Positions 45,424 through 55,148 of a stretch of DNA of 64,000 nucleotides are shown in pieces. The notes beneath the pieces were generated by a model. That model searched no databases and was not told the origin of the DNA. It saw only the letters and a list, made by a program, of their open reading frames with translations. Within the stretch, counting starts at the first letter, position 1. The number at the start of each line of letters is the position of its first letter. Source of the DNA: Bifidobacterium pullorum subsp. gallinarum (GTDB lineage: Bacteria; Actinomycetota; Actinomycetes; Actinomycetales; Bifidobacteriaceae); the NCBI RefSeq assembly GCF_000741215.1, contig NZ_JGYX01000002.1, forward strand, positions 1 to 64,000, given 5' to 3'. The translations under genes were made by a program, and so were the position numbers.

Positions 45424-46902
45424 TCAGTTGTTCTTGCCGAGCAGCTGGTCGCGCAGGGCGGCGAGCTGATCGGAGTCGGCCAGGGTGCCGGTGGAGGTGG
45501 ACTCGGACGAGTAGTTCGAGGTCTCCTCGACACGCTCCTGGCGCGGAGCCTGGCCATCGGCGGCGGCGGATTCGGCCGCGTTCTCGATCTCCTTGGCCAC
45601 GAACTCCTTGTGCTGCTCCCACAGGTCGTGGGCGGCCGCGTACTGGGACTCCCACTCCTCGCGCTGCTTCTCGAAGCCGGCGATCCACTCGTTGGTCTCC
45701 GGATCGAAGCCTTCAGGGTACTTGTAGTTGCCCTGCTCGTCATACTCGGCCGGCATGCCGTACAGCGCCGGATCGAAGTCCTCGGAAGCCGGGTCAACGG
45801 AGTCGTTGGCCTGCTTGAGCGACAGGGAGATGCGGCGGCGATCCAGGTCGACGTCGATGACCTTGACGAACACGATCTCGCCCGGCTTGACCACGGTCTC
45901 CGGGTTCTCGACGTGGCGGTTGGCCAGCTCGGAGATGTGCACCAGGCCCTCGATGCCGTCCTCGACGGAGATGAACACGCCGAACTGGACGATCTTGGTG
46001 ACCTTGCCCTTGACGATCTGGCCGGGGACGTGGGTGCGAGCGAAGCGCTGCCACGGATCCTCCTGGGTGGCCTTGAGCGACAGGGAGATGCGCTCGCGGT
46101 CCAGATCGACGTCGAGCACCTCGACGGTGACCTTGTCGCCGACCTTGACGACCTCGGACGGGTGGTCGATGTGCTTCCAGGACAGCTCGGAGACGTGGAT
46201 CAGGCCGTCAACACCGCCCAGATCGACGAACGCGCCGAAGTTGACGATGGAGGACACCACGCCCTCACGGATCTGGCCCTTCTTGAGCTGCGAGAGGAAG
46301 GTCTCGCGGACCTCGGACTGGGTCTCCTCGAGGTACTGGCGACGGGACAGGACTACGTTGTTGCGGTTCTTGTCCAGCTCGAGGATCTTGGCCTTGATGG
46401 TCTGGCCGATGTACGGGCTCAGGTCACGCACGCGACGCATCTCGACCAGGGAGGCCGGCAGGAAGCCACGCAGGCCGATGTCGACGATAAGGCCGCCCTT
46501 GACGGCTTCGATGACGGTGCCCTCGACAACGCCATCGGCTTCCTTGATCTTCTCGACATCGCCCCAGGCACGCTCGTACTGGGCGCGCTTCTTGGACAGG
46601 ATCAGACGGCCTTCCTTGTCCTCCTTGGTGACGACAAGGGCCTCAACGGTGTCGCCGACCTCGACGACCTCGTCCGGATCGACGTCCTTCTTGATGGAAA
46701 GCTCACGGGAGGGGATCACACCCTCGGTCTTGTAGCCGATGTCGAGCAGGACCTCGTCGTGATCGACCTTGACGACGGTACCCTCGACCAGATCACCATC
46801 ATCGAAGTTCTTGATGGTGGAATCGACTGCCTTGATGAAGTCCTCTTCGGTGCCGATATCGTTGATTGCGACCTTGGTGACTTCAGTGTTGTTCTGTGCC
46901 AT
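45424..46902 (-). CDS. rpsA: 30S ribosomal protein S1
   Basis: 492 aa with four S1 (OB-fold) RNA-binding domains, at about 35-105, 122-190, 207-277 and 294-363; the last two contain ISLSLK ends typical of S1. The C-terminal 110 residues are acidic and of low complexity (ending TGTLADSDQLAALRDQLLGKNN), as in actinobacterial S1. It brings mRNAs to the 30S subunit; the window also contains at least one probable leaderless mRNA that may not need it. Upstream 46903-47059 holds its promoter region. Confidence 0.97.
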   Translation of the reverse strand: MAQNNTEVTKVAINDIGTEEDFIKAVDSTIKNFDDGDLVEGTVVKVDHDEVLLDIGYKTEGVIPSRELSIKKDVDPDEVVEVGDTVEALVVTKEDKEGRLILSKKRAQYERAWGDVEKIKEADGVVEGTVIEAVKGGLIVDIGLRGFLPASLVEMRRVRDLSPYIGQTIKAKILELDKNRNNVVLSRRQYLEETQSEVRETFLSQLKKGQIREGVVSSIVNFGAFVDLGGVDGLIHVSELSWKHIDHPSEVVKVGDKVTVEVLDVDLDRERISLSLKATQEDPWQRFARTHVPGQIVKGKVTKIVQFGVFISVEDGIEGLVHISELANRHVENPETVVKPGEIVFVKVIDVDLDRRRISLSLKQANDSVDPASEDFDPALYGMPAEYDEQGNYKYPEGFDPETNEWIAGFEKQREEWESQYAAAHDLWEQHKEFVAKEIENAAESAAADGQAPRQERVEETSNYSSESTSTGTLADSDQLAALRDQLLGKNN

Positions 46903-47059
46903 TAACTGTGGTTTCTGTAACTAGTGGGTGGATAATATCGTTCTTCAGTTATCTGCGGGCGCCTCACGGCACACACGAGTATTCAGAATACCGGCAGCCA
47001 TGCCCAAAACACGGGTTCCCGCGAAAACGACACGCCCGGAATATTCGGTGGCGTACCGC

Positions 47060-47938
47060 TCAGCGCGCCGCGCGTTCGGCCATGTCCACGACGTTGGCGA
47101 GCAGCATGGCCCGCGTCATCGGCCCCACGCCTCCGGGATTGGGGGTGTAGGCCGAGGCGAGCTCGTAGCAGGCGGGGTCCACGTCACCCTTGATGCGGAA
47201 GCGTCCGGCCGTCTCGTCCCAGACGCGGGAGACGCCGACGTCCACGAGCACGGCGCCCGGTTTGACGCAGTCCGGACGGACGAACCCGGCCGAGCCGACA
47301 GCCGCGATGATGACGTCGGCCTGACGCATCCGCTCCTCGATGTCCGGCGTGCCGGTGTGGCACAGCGTCACCGTGGCGTTGACGTCGCGCCGGGTCAGCA
47401 GCAGCCCGATCGTACGTCCGATGGTGATGCCGCGCCCCAGCACGCACACGTGCTTGCCGTCCAGTCCGATGCCGTAGTGGTCGAGCAGGGTGAGCACCCC
47501 GCGGGGCGTGCAGGGCAGCGGGGTCGAGACCGCGCCGTTCACGTGCAGGACCAGTTCGCCGAGATTGTACGGGTGCATGCCGTCGGCATCCTTGGCCGGG
47601 TCGATCATGCCGATGATGGCGTTCTCGTCCACGCCGGAGGGCAACGGCAGCTGCACGATGAATCCGGTGCAGGCCGGGTCCTCGTTCAGATCCCTCACGG
47701 CGGCGGCGATATGCCCGAAGTCCGCGTCTGCCGGCAGGTCACGGCGAATTGACCGGATGCCGACCTCGGCGCAGTCCGCGTGCTTGCCCGCAACATACTT
47801 GAGCGAGCCGGGGTCCTCCCCCACCAGCAGGGTTCCCAGGCCGGGTTCGATCCCCCGCTCCCGCAGCGCCGCCACGCGATCGCGCAGTTCGTCCTTCAGT
47901 GCGGCGGCTACCGCCTTGCCGTCGAGTTTGGTGGGCAT
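47060..47938 (-). CDS. folD: Methylenetetrahydrofolate dehydrogenase/cyclohydrolase
   Basis: 292 aa from ATG 47938 with AAGGAG eight bases upstream. FolD interconverts 5,10-methylene-, methenyl- and 10-formyl-tetrahydrofolate. It has [18 protein letters not shown] with the catalytic Lys, [12 protein letters not shown], the NADP site [14 protein letters not shown] and [15 protein letters not shown] near the end. Full length, apparently a single-gene unit, divergent from the metal transporter genes. Confidence 0.96.
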   Translation of the reverse strand: MPTKLDGKAVAAALKDELRDRVAALRERGIEPGLGTLLVGEDPGSLKYVAGKHADCAEVGIRSIRRDLPADADFGHIAAAVRDLNEDPACTGFIVQLPLPSGVDENAIIGMIDPAKDADGMHPYNLGELVLHVNGAVSTPLPCTPRGVLTLLDHYGIGLDGKHVCVLGRGITIGRTIGLLLTRRDVNATVTLCHTGTPDIEERMRQADVIIAAVGSAGFVRPDCVKPGAVLVDVGVSRVWDETAGRFRIKGDVDPACYELASAYTPNPGGVGPMTRAMLLANVVDMAERAAR

Positions 47939-48049
47939 GTGTACGCTCCTTGATCCGTTGAATCGTTGCTCTGCATCGTAGGCTATCGTGGAGTCAGGGC
48001 ATAATCGTCGGCCCGGATGACGGGCAGTGCGGCATGGCAAGGAGCACAT

Positions 48050-49120
48050 ATGCAGGGCGCAACACACCGGTGGAACAGGATCGCGGCCGTTCTCGCCGCA
48101 TGCGGACTCATCGCCTCCATGGGAGCCTGCGGGCAGAACAAGCAATCCGCCGAACCCGTGGAGCCCCCCGCCGAACCGGCGGGTCCGATCACCGTGGTCG
48201 CCTCGGTCAACCAATGGGGTTCCCTGGCGGCGCAGATCGGCGGGGACGACGTCGCCGTGACCTCCATCGTGGACACCACCGCGGTGGACGCGCACGACTT
48301 CGAGCCGCAACCCGCCGACATGGCCGCCCTGCAGGATGCGCAGGTTGTGGTCAGCAACGGCGCCGGATACGACGCCTGGGCCACGAAGAGCATGGGGCCG
48401 CAGACGGCGAGCGTGTCCGCCGCGGAGACCGTCGGCGCCTCGGAGGGCGACAACCCGCACCTCTGGTTCTCCAAGGACGCGCGCAACGGCATGGCCACCG
48501 AGCTTGCCGATGCCTTCTCCCGGATCCTGCCGGACAAGAAGGACGACTTCCAAAAGCGCCTGGACCAGTGGCAGGAGCGGGAGCAGCAGCTGGAGGACTC
48601 GATGGACGCGTTCCGTCAGGCGCACCCGGACGCCACCTACGCGGCCACGGAATCGGTGGCCTACTATCTGCTCAGCGATCTGGGCTTCGAGGATCTGACA
48701 CCCGAGGGGTACGCGCAGGCTTCGGCCAACGAATCCGAACCCGCCCCCGCCGATCTGCAGCAGTTCCAAGAGCTGATCGAATCGCAGGGGGTCGATCTGC
48801 TGGTCAACAATGTGCAGCAGGGCGGTGACGCCGCCAATATGATCACCGGCACCGCCGGGCGCGCCAACATTCCGGTGTTCGATGTCAGCGAGCAGATGCC
48901 CGAGGAATTCGACGATCCGACGGATTGGATCGCCTCGCTGGTGGAGACGATCAGCGGGCTGCTGCCCGCCGACGCCCCGTCCGATGCCGATGACGCCGAT
49001 GAAGCCGATAGCACCGCCGACGATGCCGCCGGGGAGGGAACCGGTTCCGCCGACGGCCAGGATACCGCCGGCGATACGTCCGCGCCCTCGAACGAGGGAC
49101 AGCAGGATCCCGGCCGCTGA
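48050..49120 (+). CDS. Zinc/manganese ABC transporter substrate-binding lipoprotein (ZnuA-like)
   Basis: 356 aa from ATG 48050 with AAGGAG upstream. A lipoprotein signal precedes Cys27 (GLIASMGAC; Cys18 after LAA is an alternative). The body has [21 protein letters not shown], metal-ligand candidates in DAHDFEP and NPHLWF, and [10 protein letters not shown], matching the cluster A-1 (ZnuA/TroA) fold. The C-terminal 50 residues are an Asp/Ala/Ser-rich low-complexity tail. It binds metal outside the membrane for the downstream ATPase and permease. Confidence 0.88.
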   Translation: MQGATHRWNRIAAVLAACGLIASMGACGQNKQSAEPVEPPAEPAGPITVVASVNQWGSLAAQIGGDDVAVTSIVDTTAVDAHDFEPQPADMAALQDAQVVVSNGAGYDAWATKSMGPQTASVSAAETVGASEGDNPHLWFSKDARNGMATELADAFSRILPDKKDDFQKRLDQWQEREQQLEDSMDAFRQAHPDATYAATESVAYYLLSDLGFEDLTPEGYAQASANESEPAPADLQQFQELIESQGVDLLVNNVQQGGDAANMITGTAGRANIPVFDVSEQMPEEFDDPTDWIASLVETISGLLPADAPSDADDADEADSTADDAAGEGTGSADGQDTAGDTSAPSNEGQQDPGR

Positions 49121-49141
49121 CCGTCTGCCGATCGACACTAA

Positions 49142-49156
49142 TGAGAATTATTGTCA
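49142..49156. promoter_or_regulatory. Zur/Fur-type box upstream of the ABC ATPase gene
   Basis: TGAGAATTATTGTCA is a 7-1-7 palindrome with one mismatch and agrees with the actinobacterial Zur pattern TGAnAATnATTnTCA. A TTGACA-like hexamer follows at about 49166. It suggests a metal-repressed promoter for the ATPase and permease genes, separate from that of the binding protein gene. Confidence 0.6.
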
Positions 49157-49211
49157 ATCTCGTTTGACATACTGATGCCGTCATCCATCCCCATTCCCAG
49201 GAGCGGTCAGT

Positions 49212-50087
49212 ATGCGCCAGCATCATACGCAATCCCAGCCGGACGAGCCTTGCGTGGTCTTCCGCGACGTGGCGGTGCGCCGAGGAGGGCATATTATCTG
49301 GCGGGACGGCAACTTCTCCATCCCGATGGGATCGGTCACCGCCATCGTCGGCACCAACGGCACCGGCAAAACCACCATGATGCAGGCCGAACTGGGCCTG
49401 CTGCCGCTGGAGAATGGCAGCATCCGCGTCCTGGGGCGGCCGGCCGGGGACGCCAACCACCTCATCGGCTACGTGCCGCAGAGCTACACCTCGGACATCG
49501 AATCAAACCTGACCGCGGAGCAGTCGGTGCTGCTGGGGCTGACCGGCACCCGCTTCGGCATCCACCGCGTCTCCCGTGAGGAGAAGGCCAAGGCATGCAA
49601 GGCCTTGGACTTCGTAGGCATCGCCGATCGGGCCGCGTACCGCCTCTCCGAACTGTCCGGCGGCCAACGGCAACGCGTGGCCATCGCACAGGCGCTGGTC
49701 GGCGACCCGCAGCTGCTCATGCTCGACGAACCGCTGGCCAACCTGGATCTGGCCAGCCAGCGCTCAGTGGTGGATGTGCTGGCCAAGCTCAACCGAGAAC
49801 TGGGCATGACGATCCAGGTGGTGGCCCACGACCTGAATATGCTGCTGCCGGTGTTGACCGGGGCGGTCTACCTGCTGGACGGACACCCCCACTACGCGGC
49901 GCTGGACGAGGTGCTCGACTCCAACCTGCTCACCCACCTGTACGGCACCAGCGTGCGCGTCGTCACCACCCCCCAGGGCGATATGTTCGTCACCCCCGGT
50001 CTCCGGACGGACGACGAGACGCCCCAGGACACCCACGACCCCATCGAGCTGGCGGCGCTGCACCGCCATGAGGGAGGATCCCGTTGA
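49212..50087 (+). CDS. Zinc/manganese ABC transporter ATP-binding protein (ZnuC-like)
   Basis: 291 aa. ABC ATPase motifs: Walker A VGTNGTGKTT, Q-loop VPQSYTSDI, signature LSGGQRQRVAIAQAL, Walker B LLMLDEPLANLD and the switch His in VVAHDLNML. It powers uptake together with the permease. The C-terminal 40 residues form a His/Asp-containing tail. Its end overlaps the start of the permease gene by four bases, so translation is coupled. Confidence 0.9.
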   Translation: MRQHHTQSQPDEPCVVFRDVAVRRGGHIIWRDGNFSIPMGSVTAIVGTNGTGKTTMMQAELGLLPLENGSIRVLGRPAGDANHLIGYVPQSYTSDIESNLTAEQSVLLGLTGTRFGIHRVSREEKAKACKALDFVGIADRAAYRLSELSGGQRQRVAIAQALVGDPQLLMLDEPLANLDLASQRSVVDVLAKLNRELGMTIQVVAHDLNMLLPVLTGAVYLLDGHPHYAALDEVLDSNLLTHLYGTSVRVVTTPQGDMFVTPGLRTDDETPQDTHDPIELAALHRHEGGSR

Positions 50088-50923
50088 ACGGCATTCAATT
50101 CGCATTCGACCCGAACTGGCTCGACACCCTGTCCGCCCCGTTCATGACCAACGCCTTCCTGGCGGGTCTGGCCATATCCCTGGCCGCCGGGGTGATGGGC
50201 TACTTCACCATCGCACGGCACTCCACCTTCGCCGCGCACGCCCTGGCCCATATCGGGCTGCCCGGGGCCACCGGGGCGGTGCTGCTCGGCCTGCCGGTCT
50301 CGTTGGGACTGGGCGTGTTCGCGTTGGGCGGCGCACTGGTCATCGGAGCGCTCGGCAAACGCGCCTCGCAGCGGGAGATCGCCACCGGCACCGTGCTGGC
50401 CTTCGCCACCGGTCTAGGCCTGTTCTTCGCCAGGTTGTCCAGCTCCGCCTCCCAGCAGATGCAATCGATCCTGTTCGGTTCGATCCTGACCATCACCACC
50501 GGGCAGATCATCGGATTCCTGGTGTTCGACGCCGTCCTGCTGGCGGTGCTGGCCGTCATCTACCGCCCGCTCCTGTTCAGCTCGCTGGACGAACAGGTGG
50601 CGCAGGCCAAGGGCGTGCCGATCGGCGTGATGAACATCGCGTTCATGGCCATCATGGCCGGCGTCATCACCATAGCCGTGCCCGCGGTCGGCACCCTGCT
50701 GATCTTCGCGCTGGTCATCACCCCGGCGGCCGCGGCCAACATCATCGCGCGCTCGCCGTTCCGGGCCATGGTCATGGCCACGGCGCTGTGCCTGACGGCC
50801 ATCTGGGGCGGTCTGGTGTTGTCCGCCATGTTCCCGGCGCCGCCGAGCTTCATCATCGTGGCGTTGTCCACGGCGTTCTGGGCCGTGTCACGAGGTGTGG
50901 CGGCACTGCGCAAACGTCATTGA
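50084..50923 (+). CDS. Zinc/manganese ABC transporter permease (ZnuB-like)
   Basis: 279 aa from a TTG at 50084, six bases after GGGAGG and overlapping the stop of the ATPase gene (TTGA). About eight membrane segments are visible, for example FLAGLAISLAAGVMGYFTIA, GAVLLGLPVSLGLGVFALG and GTLLIFALVITPAAAANII, the last being typical of ABC-3 family metal permeases. A hairpin follows between this gene and ispF. Confidence 0.9.
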   Translation: MNGIQFAFDPNWLDTLSAPFMTNAFLAGLAISLAAGVMGYFTIARHSTFAAHALAHIGLPGATGAVLLGLPVSLGLGVFALGGALVIGALGKRASQREIATGTVLAFATGLGLFFARLSSSASQQMQSILFGSILTITTGQIIGFLVFDAVLLAVLAVIYRPLLFSSLDEQVAQAKGVPIGVMNIAFMAIMAGVITIAVPAVGTLLIFALVITPAAAANIIARSPFRAMVMATALCLTAIWGGLVLSAMFPAPPSFIIVALSTAFWAVSRGVAALRKRH

Positions 50924-50925
50924 TT

Positions 50926-50944
50926 CGGCCCCAAACCGGGGCCG
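50926..50944. terminator. Hairpin between the converging permease and ispF genes
   Basis: A 7-bp stem, CGGCCCC (50926-50932) and GGGGCCG (50938-50944), with loop AAACC. Short, but its place between converging genes supports a two-way terminator. Confidence 0.6.
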
Positions 50945-50950
50945 TGCAGG

Positions 50951-51445
50951 TCATCGTCCGGTTTCCGCCACCAGTGCGTTGGCTATCGCGGCCACGCCCT
51001 GGCCGGCGCCGGTGAACCCCATGCCATCGGTGGTGGTGGCCGTCACCGATACCGGGCACCCCACCGCCGCGGACAAGGCCTGTTCGGCCTGCACGCGTCT
51101 GGAACCGATCTTAGGACGGTTGCCGATGATCACCACGCTGGCCGACACCGGTGCAAACCCGTGTTCCGCCAATACCGATGCGGTATGGCGCAACATGGCC
51201 CCACCATGCTGCCCGGCACCGGCGGAATCGGATCCCACACCGAACAGGGTGCCGATGTCGCCCAGCCCCGCGGCGGACAGCAGCGCATCGATCAGCGCGT
51301 GCGCGGCGACATCGCCATCCGAATCGCCCTCGATGCCGGTACCATCCCACGGCAGACAAGCCAGCCACAGCGGCCGGTCGGCATCGGGAGCGGCGAACCG
51401 GTGGGCATCGAACCCCTGGCCGATGCGCATGGCGGCGCCGATCAC
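50951..51445 (-). CDS. ispF: 2-C-methyl-D-erythritol 2,4-cyclodiphosphate synthase
   Basis: 164 aa from a GTG at 51445 coupled to the carD stop; the canonical family start would be ATG 51430 (MRIGQGFDAHRF), so the first five residues are uncertain. IspF closes the cyclic diphosphate in the non-mevalonate isoprenoid pathway. It has the metal ligands in GQGFDAHRF and a later H (AAHALIDAL), and the TATTTDGMGFTGAGQGVAAIANAL end. Usual length. Confidence 0.95.
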   Translation of the reverse strand: MIGAAMRIGQGFDAHRFAAPDADRPLWLACLPWDGTGIEGDSDGDVAAHALIDALLSAAGLGDIGTLFGVGSDSAGAGQHGGAMLRHTASVLAEHGFAPVSASVVIIGNRPKIGSRRVQAEQALSAAVGCPVSVTATTTDGMGFTGAGQGVAAIANALVAETGR

Positions 51446-52038
51446 TTCTTCTTCGACTTCTTGCCCTCGGCCTCCAGACGGGCCAGCGTATCCTGCGCCG
51501 CCTCCTCGGGAGCCTCGGTATGGTGGGCCTCGTCGCCGGGCTGCGGCTGCTCGTAGCCCAGGTTGACGTCGAGCAGACGCTGGGCCTCCGATTCCTCGAT
51601 CTTCTCCGACAGCGCGATCTCCGAGGTCAGGATGCTGCGGGCGCGGGTCAGCATGCGCTTCTCCCCCGCGGACAGCCCGTGCTCGTCCACGTCACGCTGG
51701 GCCAGGTCACGCACCACCTCGGCGATCTTGTTCACGTCACCGGTGGCGATCTTCTCCACGTTCAGCTTGTAGCGGCGCGACCAGTTCATCTCCTTCTCGA
51801 TAATCGGCGTGCGCAGGATCTCGAACACCTTGGAGACCTCGTTCGCGTCGACGATGTCACGCACCCCCACCTTCTTGACATTGTCGACCGGCACGTTGAT
51901 GACCAGACCATCCGACGACAGCACCGACAGCTGTAGGTACTCGCGGGAGACGCCCCGCACCGTCCGTTCGGTGATGGCCTCCACCTTCGCGGCGCCGTGA
52001 CGCGGATAGACGACCATATCGCCGACCTTGTAACCCAT
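51442..52038 (-). CDS. carD: CarD-family transcription regulator
   Basis: 198 aa. The N-terminal CarD/TRCF RNA-polymerase-interaction domain (MGYKVGDMVVYPRHGAAKV, YLQLSV, INVPVDNVKKVGVRDIV) and the helical DNA-binding C-terminal domain are present. CarD stabilises the open complex at actinobacterial promoters, notably rRNA. An Ala/Glu-rich tail with KKSKKK end follows. The stop overlaps the ispF start; a carD-ispF pair is common in Actinobacteria. Confidence 0.95.
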   Translation of the reverse strand: MGYKVGDMVVYPRHGAAKVEAITERTVRGVSREYLQLSVLSSDGLVINVPVDNVKKVGVRDIVDANEVSKVFEILRTPIIEKEMNWSRRYKLNVEKIATGDVNKIAEVVRDLAQRDVDEHGLSAGEKRMLTRARSILTSEIALSEKIEESEAQRLLDVNLGYEQPQPGDEAHHTEAPEEAAQDTLARLEAEGKKSKKK

Positions 52039-52151
52039 GAATCCTCCGTGAATAGGTACGCAAAACTCGAATAATTATGCCGTATGGCGTGGACTCACCC
52101 ATTTTCCCGATTTTTTTCGACATCTGTCGCCACAATGGACCATTCCATGCG

Positions 52152-52163
52152 TACACTTTTGCT
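52152..52163 (+). promoter_or_regulatory. Possible leaderless promoter of glgB
   Basis: TACACT (52152-52157), a good -10 box, ends six bases before the ATG of glgB, and no ribosome site is present. The transcript probably starts at or next to the ATG. A -35 box at a good distance is not obvious. Confidence 0.5.
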
Positions 52164-54410
52164 ATGACCAATAACATCAATGAAGATATTGTCGCTGTAC
52201 CTGTCAATCAGGGAGTGCTCGATTCGGTGAGCAACGCCGAATTCTACAACCCCCACGAAGTGCTCGGTGGCCACTTGGGCATCGGCGAGCATGAGGACTG
52301 CGTCACCGTGCGCGTCCTGCGCCCGCTGGCCAAAACCGTCACCATCGTCACCCAGGACGGCGAATACGAGGCATCCCACGAATACAACGGCGTGTTCATG
52401 GCCGTCATCCCGGCCGTGGCGACCGAAACGGGGCATGCCGTTCCCGACTACCGCGTGCGCACCTCCTACGAGGACGGCCCGACGATCGTGGAGGACGATC
52501 CGTACCGGTATCTGCCCACGCTCGGGGAGATGGACACCTACCTGTTCGGCGAGGGGCGCCATGAGCACCTGTGGGAGGCCCTGGGCGCCCATGTCCAGCG
52601 TTTCGACGACCCGATGGGCGGCGCGGACGGCACCCCCGGCGAGCAGCTGGTCGGCACCTCGTTCTCCGTCTGGGCGCCGAACGCCCATGCCGTGCGCGTG
52701 GTCGGCAACTTCAACAGCTGGGACGGCCGACGTCACGCCATGCGCGAACTGGGCTCCTCCGGCGTGTGGGAGCTGTTCATCCCGGGCGTGCAGGCCGGGG
52801 AGATCTACAAGTACCAGATCCTCAACGCCAGCGGCGAATGGGTGATGAAGGCCGATCCGATGGAGCGCTCGCACGAGGTGCCGCCGCGCACCGGCTCGAT
52901 CGTCGTCGAATCGACGCACGAGTGGGATGACGACGTCTGGATGGAGCACCGCCGCGCCACCAACCCGCACGACGGCCCGGTCAGCATCTACGAGGTGCAT
53001 GCCGGCAGCTGGCGTCAGGGGCTGGATTACCGCGGTCTGGCCGACGAGCTGGTCGAGTACGTGTCCAAGGAGGGCTTCACCCACGTGGAGTTCATGCCGT
53101 TGGCCGAACACCCGTTCGCCGGATCGTGGGGATACCAGGTCACCGGCTACTACGCGGTGGATTCGCGCCAGGGCGGCCCGGACGACTTCAAGTACCTGGT
53201 CGACAAGCTGCATCAGGCCGGCATCGGCGTGATCATGGACTGGGTCCCCGCCCACTTCCCGAAGGACGGCTTCGCGCTGGGCCGCTTCGACGGTACGCCG
53301 CTGTATGAGGATCCCGATCCGATGCGCGGCGAGCACCCGGATTGGGGCACCTACGTGTTCAACTTCGGACGCCGCGAGGTGCGCAACTTCCTGGTGGCCA
53401 ACGCCTGCTTCTGGCTGGACGAGTACCATGTCGACGCGCTGCGCGTGGACGCCGTCTCCTCGATGCTGTACCTGGATTACAGCCGCGAGCCCGGGCAGTG
53501 GCGTCCGAACATCTACGGCGGCCGCGAGAACCTGGAGGCCATCGACTTCCTCAAGGAGGCCTGCGCCACCGCGTACAAGAACAACCCCGGCATCATGATG
53601 ATCGCCGAGGAGTCCACGGCGTATCCGGGCATCACCGCCCCGACCGACGCCGGGGGCCTCGGATTCGGCCTGAAGTGGAACATGGGCTGGATGCATGACA
53701 CGCTGCAGTACCTGCACGAATCCCCGATCAACCGCAAGTGGCACCACGGCGAGATCACGTTCTCGATGGTCTACGCCTATTCGGAGCACTACGTGCTGCC
53801 AATCAGCCATGACGAGGTGGTCTACGGCAAGGGCTCCCTATTCGGCAAGATGCCGGGCGACGACTGGCAGCGCTACGCCGGCGTGCGCGCGCTGTTCGCC
53901 TACCAGTGGGCCCACCCGGGCAAGAACCTGACGTTCATGGGCAACGAGCTCGCCCAGTACGGCGAATGGAACCACAACGCCTCGGTGGACTGGGATTGCC
54001 TGAACTGGGAGGAGCACCGCGGCGTGCAGCGCCTGGTCGCCGATCTCAACGCCCTGTACAAGGCCTCCCCCGCCCTGTGGAGCCAGGACTTCGACCCGGC
54101 GGGCTTCCAGTGGCTGACCAGCGACGACGCCGACCACAACACGCTGAGTTTCATGCGTGTCGGCAAGGACGGCGAGCAGATGGTGGTCGTGGTCAACTTC
54201 TCCGGCAACGCCTGGCAGGATTACCAGGTGCCGCTGCCCAAGGGCGGCCGCTGGCGCGAGGCGCTGACCACCGACGACGCCAAGTACGGCGGCTCGGACA
54301 TCCACAATGGCACCTTTGAGGCAGTCGCCGGGGAGTACCATTCGCGCGACTGGTCCGCCAAGCTCACGATTCCGGCGCTGGGCGCTGTATTCTTGGTACC
54401 GGAGGACTGA
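52164..54410 (+). CDS. glgB: 1,4-alpha-glucan branching enzyme
   Basis: 748 aa from ATG 52164; an upstream in-frame ATG at 52077 lies in the promoter region. GlgB makes alpha-1,6 branches in glycogen. N-terminal domain and CBM48 (about 115-230: [22 protein letters not shown]), then the GH13 barrel with [24 protein letters not shown] with the nucleophile Asp, [12 protein letters not shown] with the acid Glu, and [14 protein letters not shown]. Full length. It pairs with glgX at 33112 for glycogen turnover. Confidence 0.96.
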   Translation: MTNNINEDIVAVPVNQGVLDSVSNAEFYNPHEVLGGHLGIGEHEDCVTVRVLRPLAKTVTIVTQDGEYEASHEYNGVFMAVIPAVATETGHAVPDYRVRTSYEDGPTIVEDDPYRYLPTLGEMDTYLFGEGRHEHLWEALGAHVQRFDDPMGGADGTPGEQLVGTSFSVWAPNAHAVRVVGNFNSWDGRRHAMRELGSSGVWELFIPGVQAGEIYKYQILNASGEWVMKADPMERSHEVPPRTGSIVVESTHEWDDDVWMEHRRATNPHDGPVSIYEVHAGSWRQGLDYRGLADELVEYVSKEGFTHVEFMPLAEHPFAGSWGYQVTGYYAVDSRQGGPDDFKYLVDKLHQAGIGVIMDWVPAHFPKDGFALGRFDGTPLYEDPDPMRGEHPDWGTYVFNFGRREVRNFLVANACFWLDEYHVDALRVDAVSSMLYLDYSREPGQWRPNIYGGRENLEAIDFLKEACATAYKNNPGIMMIAEESTAYPGITAPTDAGGLGFGLKWNMGWMHDTLQYLHESPINRKWHHGEITFSMVYAYSEHYVLPISHDEVVYGKGSLFGKMPGDDWQRYAGVRALFAYQWAHPGKNLTFMGNELAQYGEWNHNASVDWDCLNWEEHRGVQRLVADLNALYKASPALWSQDFDPAGFQWLTSDDADHNTLSFMRVGKDGEQMVVVVNFSGNAWQDYQVPLPKGGRWREALTTDDAKYGGSDIHNGTFEAVAGEYHSRDWSAKLTIPALGAVFLVPED

Positions 54411-54422
54411 AAGGCGGATTCC

Positions 54423-55148
54423 ATGATCAACACGGCACTACGGCAGGCAACACTACGCACGGTTCTGGTGGTGGAGGACGAACCGACGCTGGCGACGGCG
54501 ATTGCGCAACGCATCACGGCCGAAGGCTGGACGGCGCGCGTGGCGTCCGACGGGGCCAGTGCGGTGCAGGCCGCGGCCCAGCTCAAGCCGGATCTGGTGA
54601 TCATGGACATCATGCTGCCCGTTATGGACGGCCTGGAGGCGACCAAGCGAATCGTCGCCGCCAGGCCCGTCCCCGTGCTGATCCTGACCGCCCGTGACGA
54701 CGAGGCCGACAAGGTCACGGGGCTCGGCGCGGGCGCCGACGACTATATGACCAAACCGTTCTCGATGCGCGAACTCATCGCCCGCTGCAAGGCGCTGCTG
54801 CGCCGCGTCGAACGAGCCAAGGCCATCGCCAAGAACTCCGAGAACGAGAAGGTGCTGGATTTCGGTTCGCTGGTCATCGACCCCGCACAGCGCATCGTCA
54901 CGATGAACGGCGAGCCCGTTCACCTGACCCCCACGGAGTTCGATCTGCTCGCCACGCTGGCACGCAAGCCCAAGTCCGTGCTCACCCGGGAGAAGCTGCT
55001 CGAGGAGGTATGGGACTGGGTCGACGCCTCGGGCACGCGAACCGTGGACTCGCATGTCAAGGCGCTCCGTCATAAGCTCGGCTCCCAGACCATCCGCACC
55101 GTGCACGGTGTGGGGTATGCCTTCGAGCCGCCGGAGCAGCACGAGTGA
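54423..55148 (+). CDS. OmpR/PhoB-type response regulator
   Basis: 241 aa. Receiver domain (LVVEDEPTLATAIAQR; phospho-acceptor in LVIMDIMLPVMDG; LTARDD; DDYMTKPFS) and winged-helix DNA-binding domain (LTPTEFDLLATLARKPKSVLTREKLLEEVWDW, RTVDSHVKALRHKL, IRTVHGVGYAFEP). It is followed by its histidine kinase with a four-base overlap. Target genes are not visible here. It starts 12 bases after glgB and may be cotranscribed with it. Confidence 0.95.
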   Translation: MINTALRQATLRTVLVVEDEPTLATAIAQRITAEGWTARVASDGASAVQAAAQLKPDLVIMDIMLPVMDGLEATKRIVAARPVPVLILTARDDEADKVTGLGAGADDYMTKPFSMRELIARCKALLRRVERAKAIAKNSENEKVLDFGSLVIDPAQRIVTMNGEPVHLTPTEFDLLATLARKPKSVLTREKLLEEVWDWVDASGTRTVDSHVKALRHKLGSQTIRTVHGVGYAFEPPEQHE

